This document shows, in pieces, positions 60,726 through 64,000 of a stretch of 64,000 nucleotides of DNA (positions within the stretch are counted from its first letter, which is position 1; each line of letters starts with the position of its first letter). The translations under genes and the position numbers were made by a program. Source of the stretch: DATFQI01 sp963816955 (GTDB lineage Bacteria; Actinomycetota; Thermoleophilia; Solirubrobacterales; Solirubrobacteraceae); the NCBI GenBank assembly GCA_963816955.1, contig CAWFME010000001.1, positions 1 to 64,000 on the forward strand, given 5' to 3'. The notes under the pieces were generated by a model. The model did no database searches, had not been told where the DNA came from, and saw only the letters and a list, made by a program, of their open reading frames with translations.

Positions 60726-63010
60726 ATGGCGGATCGGCGAGCGCAGCGGCGCGAGATCGCCGCTCCGGAGGCACTGCCGGAGCCGGCTCCGGCCGCGCCG
60801 CACGCCGCGCCCGCGGAGCTGGTCCTCTCGCTGCAGCGCTCCGCCGGCAATCAGGCGGTCGGCGCCATGCTCGCGCGCGAGCCCGAGGGCGCGGCGGCGA
60901 CCGCCACCGCGCCCGTGCCGGAGACCGAGGCGCAGATGGACGCCGACGTCAACCTCATCGCGTCCAAGCTCCAGGAGCAGATCCTCACGGCGAGCGAGGA
61001 GCAGTCGATCGTCGACCTCGTGCGCAAGTGGGCCGACGTCGACACGGACGCGATCATCCGCGGCGAGCACAGCGCGGGCGCGCTCGACCGGTTCATCTTC
61101 AAGCTCAAGGTCCGCGTGGTGACGCGCTCGACCGCGCGCTCGGCGTTCCTCTTCGACACGTCGGTCAACGTCTTCGACACGCTCTTCCACGAGCTCGAGG
61201 ACGGCCGGCTGACGGAGTTCCGGGGCCTGCTCGTGCGCTCGAACAAGTACGCGGGCGCGGGGCCGGAGAGCGAGCCGTCCGAGAACGTGTGGGCGACGGT
61301 CGGCCGCCAGGAGCTGATCGGCCTGTTCGGGATGATGAAGGGGCTCAGCACCGGCCTCGCCGGGGTGGGCGACGTCGCGGTCTGGGCCGCCGTGAAGCAG
61401 GCCAACATGTACCTGCTGCCGTTCGGGCAGGAGATCAAGGACCCGGACAAGATGGCCGACTGGATCGGCAAGCAGCTGGACATCTCCGGCGACGCCATCT
61501 TCGAAGGAGAGTTCACGCAGGGCGAGGAGCTCTTCCTGGGCCAGAACGCGGCCTCGATCGGCACGGCCGGCGGCAGCGTGATCTGGAACCTCGTGATGCT
61601 GCACGGCGGCTCGGGCGCGGGCTCCGCCGGCGCGGGCATGCTCCCCCAGGGCCTGAAGGCGCTGGACCTCGTGAGCAAGTTCAAGGGCGTCGACGACGCG
61701 CTCACGAGCATGGGCGACTACCTGCTGCGCATGCAGGAGAAGCGCCAGCTGACGCGCGACCACCTGCTCGGCGACGACGAGTTCAAGATCGAGTGCTTCA
61801 AGCTCGCCGGCGCCGTGGTGGGCGCCATCGGCGGCGCGCTCGGTGCCACGGGCGACACGGCCAAGATGGTCCAGGTCGCCATGGAGAAGCTCGCGCTGGT
61901 CTTCAAGGGCGGCGAGATCGGCGCCAAGCTCGGCGAGATCAGCCAGATCCTGATGGACGACACGCTGCAGCCGGCCGCGCAGCGCGCCGCCGTCGGCAAG
62001 CTCGTCATGGAGCTCGTCTCCGACGCGTTCTCGATCGTGGGCGAGAAGGCCGCCGGCGCCGACAAGGCGACCGCGGAGGCGCGCAGCGCGCAGATGCAGT
62101 TCAACGAGCGCACGCTCGAGGTGATCCCCGCGCTGCCGCTCGAGACGGAACCCGGCGCCTCGCAGGAGGGGCGTGCCCAGCCGGGCATCGACGACTTCGG
62201 GATGCTCGACCTCGACGTCATCGAGGGCCCGCCGCTCGAGCTCGACACGGGCGCCTCCCAGGACCCGGCGGCACAGGCCGACGATTACGGGATGGTCGAC
62301 CTGCCCGAGGCGGAGCCCGGAGCTCGCGGCGACGGTGGACGGGGACGAGCGGACGCGCGTCCGGCGGCGGCGGTGGCGGAGGAGGAGGAGGCCCCACGGC
62401 GCCGGGCGCCGTGCCGCACGGGCACGTGGAGACCGCCGCGGACATGAGGGCCGCACGCCGGCTGTACATGCAGTGGGTCACCGCCGACCCCTCGCGCGAG
62501 GTCGAGATCATGACCCACGCTGACGGCCGCGTCTTCGTCGTCCAGGGCGGGGCCGGCGAGGGCGTGGAGAAGTGGAAGGTCGCCAAGCAGCTCGGCGTCG
62601 ATCAGAAGGACCTCAGCAGCGAGCGCCACTTCCACAACGCCTACGACCCCGCCTCCCCGGACGCGGCGGTGAGAGACGTCGTCACGTCCGGGTACGGGCC
62701 GGACGCGGTGCGGATCCCCAGCATGGAGGACCTCTACATATTCGCGCGGACGGCCAAGGCCGCCGGGAAGCCCTACCGCTCGGAGATCAACTACCTGCTG
62801 CCGGACGGATCGCTCGGGCAGACGACGGTCCTCGTCACCCCGAGCCCCACCGGGGACGCCACCTACGCGTTCTGGGTCCGCCGCGGCCCGACAAAGGGCC
62901 TCCGCGCGACGTTCGCCACGCCCGAAGGGGCCAGGATGTACCTGGCCCAGCTCTTGACGGGCACCCAGCACGCCGCCGACCCCAATATGCCCCCGGTGCC
63001 GAAGCGCTGA
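60726..63010 (+). CDS. Candidate extracellular contractile injection system (eCIS) cargo/effector protein, frameshifted
   Basis: About 760 residues with one net frame change at 62320-62385. The N-terminus, ELVLSLQRSAGNQAVGAML, is the LQRSAGNxAV tag seen at the start of many eCIS-associated proteins, often with DUF4157. A long, mainly helical body has hydrophobic stretches (GSVIWNLVMLHGGSGAG, LAGAVVGAIGGALGATGD) that could be buried or pore-forming. An acidic linker and a run of about ten Gly lead to a C-terminal domain of about 190 residues. It contains HADGRVFVVQGGAGEG, HFHNAYDPASPDA and YLLPDGSLGQTTVLVTP. I do not recognise that domain; it may be a toxin. No sheath, tube or baseplate genes lie in this window. 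Confidence 0.65.
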
Positions 63011-63015
63011 AGAAG

Positions 63016-63088
63016 TGGGCGATACTGGGCTCGAACCAGTGACCTCCGCCTTGTCGAGGCGGCGCTCTCCCAGCTGAGCTAATCGCCC
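63016..63088 (-). tRNA. tRNA-Val(GAC)
   Basis: A 73-nt cloverleaf. The acceptor stem is GGGCGAT/ATCGCCC with discriminator A, and the D arm is AGCTCAGCTGGGAGAGC. The anticodon stem CCGCC/GGCGG encloses TCGACAA with anticodon GAC, and the T arm is CTGGTTCGAGCCCAG. The 3' CCA is not encoded. The tRNA ends five bases from the stop of the convergent cargo-like gene. Confidence 0.95.
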
Positions 63089-63158
63089 GGGAGGCGGTCA
63101 AGACTAGCAACGCGCCAGGCCTGGATGCACGCCGTGCGGCGCGGGTAGGCGAAGGTGC

Positions 63159-63995
63159 ATGACCGCACCGAATCAGACGACCGAGACGATCGAGGTCCAG
63201 GGCGTGAGCGTGCCGCACCTGGGCTTCGGGACGTGGCAGATCGAGGGCTCCGACGCGACGGAGGCCGTCCGTGACGCGCTGGAGATCGGCTACCGGCAGA
63301 TCGACACCGCGCGGGCCTATGGCAACGAGGCCGAGGTCGGCGCGGGCATCGCGCAGAGCGGCGTGGACCGCGCAGAGATCTTCCTCACGACGAAGGTCTT
63401 CCCGGGCGACTTCGAGCCCGACGCGCTGAAGGCCGCGGCGGAGGACTCGTTGCGCTCGCTGCAGACGGACTACGTGGACCTGCTGCTGCTGCACTGGCCC
63501 GATGAGTCCGTGCCGCTCGAGCGCACGCTGGCCGCGCTGGTCGAGCTGCGCGAGGCGCAGAAGATCCGCCGGCTCGGGGTGTCGAACTTCCCCGCTGGCC
63601 TGCTGGCCGAGGCGCTCGAGCACGCGCCCGTGTTCTGCGACCAGGTCGAGTACCACCCGTTCCTGGGCCAGGAGCGCCTGCTGGAGCTCGCGCGCGAGCG
63701 CGACGTGCTAGTGACCGCGTACTCGCCGCTGGCCCACGGCCGCGTGCCGGACGACGAGACGCTGGCCGAGATCGGCGAGGCGCACGGCAAGACGGCCGGC
63801 CAGGTCGCGCTGCGCTGGCTGCTCGACCAGCCGGGCGTCTCCCCCATCCCGAAGGCGTCCTCGCACGAGCGCCGCGTCGAGAACTTCGAGGTCTTCGACT
63901 TCGCACTGTCAGACGACGAACGCGCGCGGATCGACGCGCTCCCGAAGGACGATCGCCAGATCGACCCGGATTTCGGGCCGGATTGGGACGCCTGA
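63159..63995 (+). CDS. Aldo/keto reductase (2,5-diketo-D-gluconate reductase-like)
   Basis: A 278-residue NADPH-dependent reductase of the AKR5-type. The catalytic Asp and Tyr are in IGYRQIDTARAYGNEAEVG, Lys in IFLTTKVFPGDFEP and His in VDLLLLHWPDESVP. It also has the signature GVSNFPAGLLAEAL and cofactor segment SPIPKASSHERRVENFEVFD. Complete and intact. Such enzymes reduce diketogluconate, methylglyoxal or aldehydes; the substrate is not decided. It stands alone after the tRNA. Confidence 0.93.
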   Translation: MTAPNQTTETIEVQGVSVPHLGFGTWQIEGSDATEAVRDALEIGYRQIDTARAYGNEAEVGAGIAQSGVDRAEIFLTTKVFPGDFEPDALKAAAEDSLRSLQTDYVDLLLLHWPDESVPLERTLAALVELREAQKIRRLGVSNFPAGLLAEALEHAPVFCDQVEYHPFLGQERLLELARERDVLVTAYSPLAHGRVPDDETLAEIGEAHGKTAGQVALRWLLDQPGVSPIPKASSHERRVENFEVFDFALSDDERARIDALPKDDRQIDPDFGPDWDA

Positions 63996-64000
63996 GCACC

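Noticed and set aside
1..64000. CRISPR arrays, IS elements, integrase or att sites, replication origin
   Set aside because: No regularly spaced short repeats, transposase or integrase signatures, or DnaA-box clusters were seen. The accessory genes here carry no visible mobility genes.

Overview
The window reads as the chromosome of a very GC-rich, non-model actinobacterium, most likely of the Thermoleophilia/Solirubrobacterales type. This is an inference from base composition, abundant GTG starts, long runs of genes overlapping by 4 bases, TANNNT -10 boxes placed directly in front of start codons, and secreted proteins with the Ig-like and FecR-like architectures common in that class. No integrase, IS element, CRISPR array or replication origin was seen. 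Most of the window is chromosomal housekeeping, with three accessory or surface islands.

Left end (98-13280, minus strand): a giant secreted RHS/YD-repeat polymorphic toxin of about 4,300 residues. It ends in a pre-toxin segment, a self-cleaving HINT domain and a colicin/pyocin-type HNH DNase, followed by an overlapping colicin-E-type immunity gene. The reading frame is broken repeatedly between about 1.9 and 2.5 kb and once more between HINT and DNase. From 13.4 to 20 kb: an unknown protein, an acyl-CoA synthetase, a coiled-coil protein with tandem SCP2-like domains, a 54-residue membrane protein and argG.

20.0-24.4 kb is a four-gene surface operon: a TasA-like protein, a SipW-type signal peptidase, a five-repeat Ig-like protein and a second TasA-like protein. 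It is preceded by a clear c-di-GMP-I (GEMM) riboswitch, so surface-matrix production is probably set by c-di-GMP. From 24.4 to 34.3 kb: a cyclase/TPP-enzyme pair divergent from a glutaryl-CoA dehydrogenase-like gene across a symmetric 24-bp promoter, a secreted choice-of-anchor B protein, and an MMPL exporter with its own two-component system.

34.3-46.3 kb is a core-gene block: an overlapping run of SpoU methylase, pheS, pheT, argC, argJ, argB and argD, preceded by rpmI-rplT with a good terminator. infC lies upstream, separated by a methyltransferase gene and a divergent PhoX-like gene. From 46.4 to 63.1 kb: an RTX-like protein, thrS (frameshifted), an Rpf-like muralytic protein, class V aminotransferase, aldo/keto reductase, LOG hydrolase, cupins, a DctA transporter, a YcaQ-like glycosylase, a 23-residue membrane peptide, a choice-of-anchor-L protein, a CHASE2 adenylate cyclase, a candidate cargo protein of an extracellular contractile injection system, tRNA-Val(GAC) and another aldo/keto reductase.

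Sequence quality matters here. Single-base indels interrupt at least five genes, including the essential thrS, often at short homopolymers. The frameshifts are therefore more likely residual sequencing errors than real pseudogenes.
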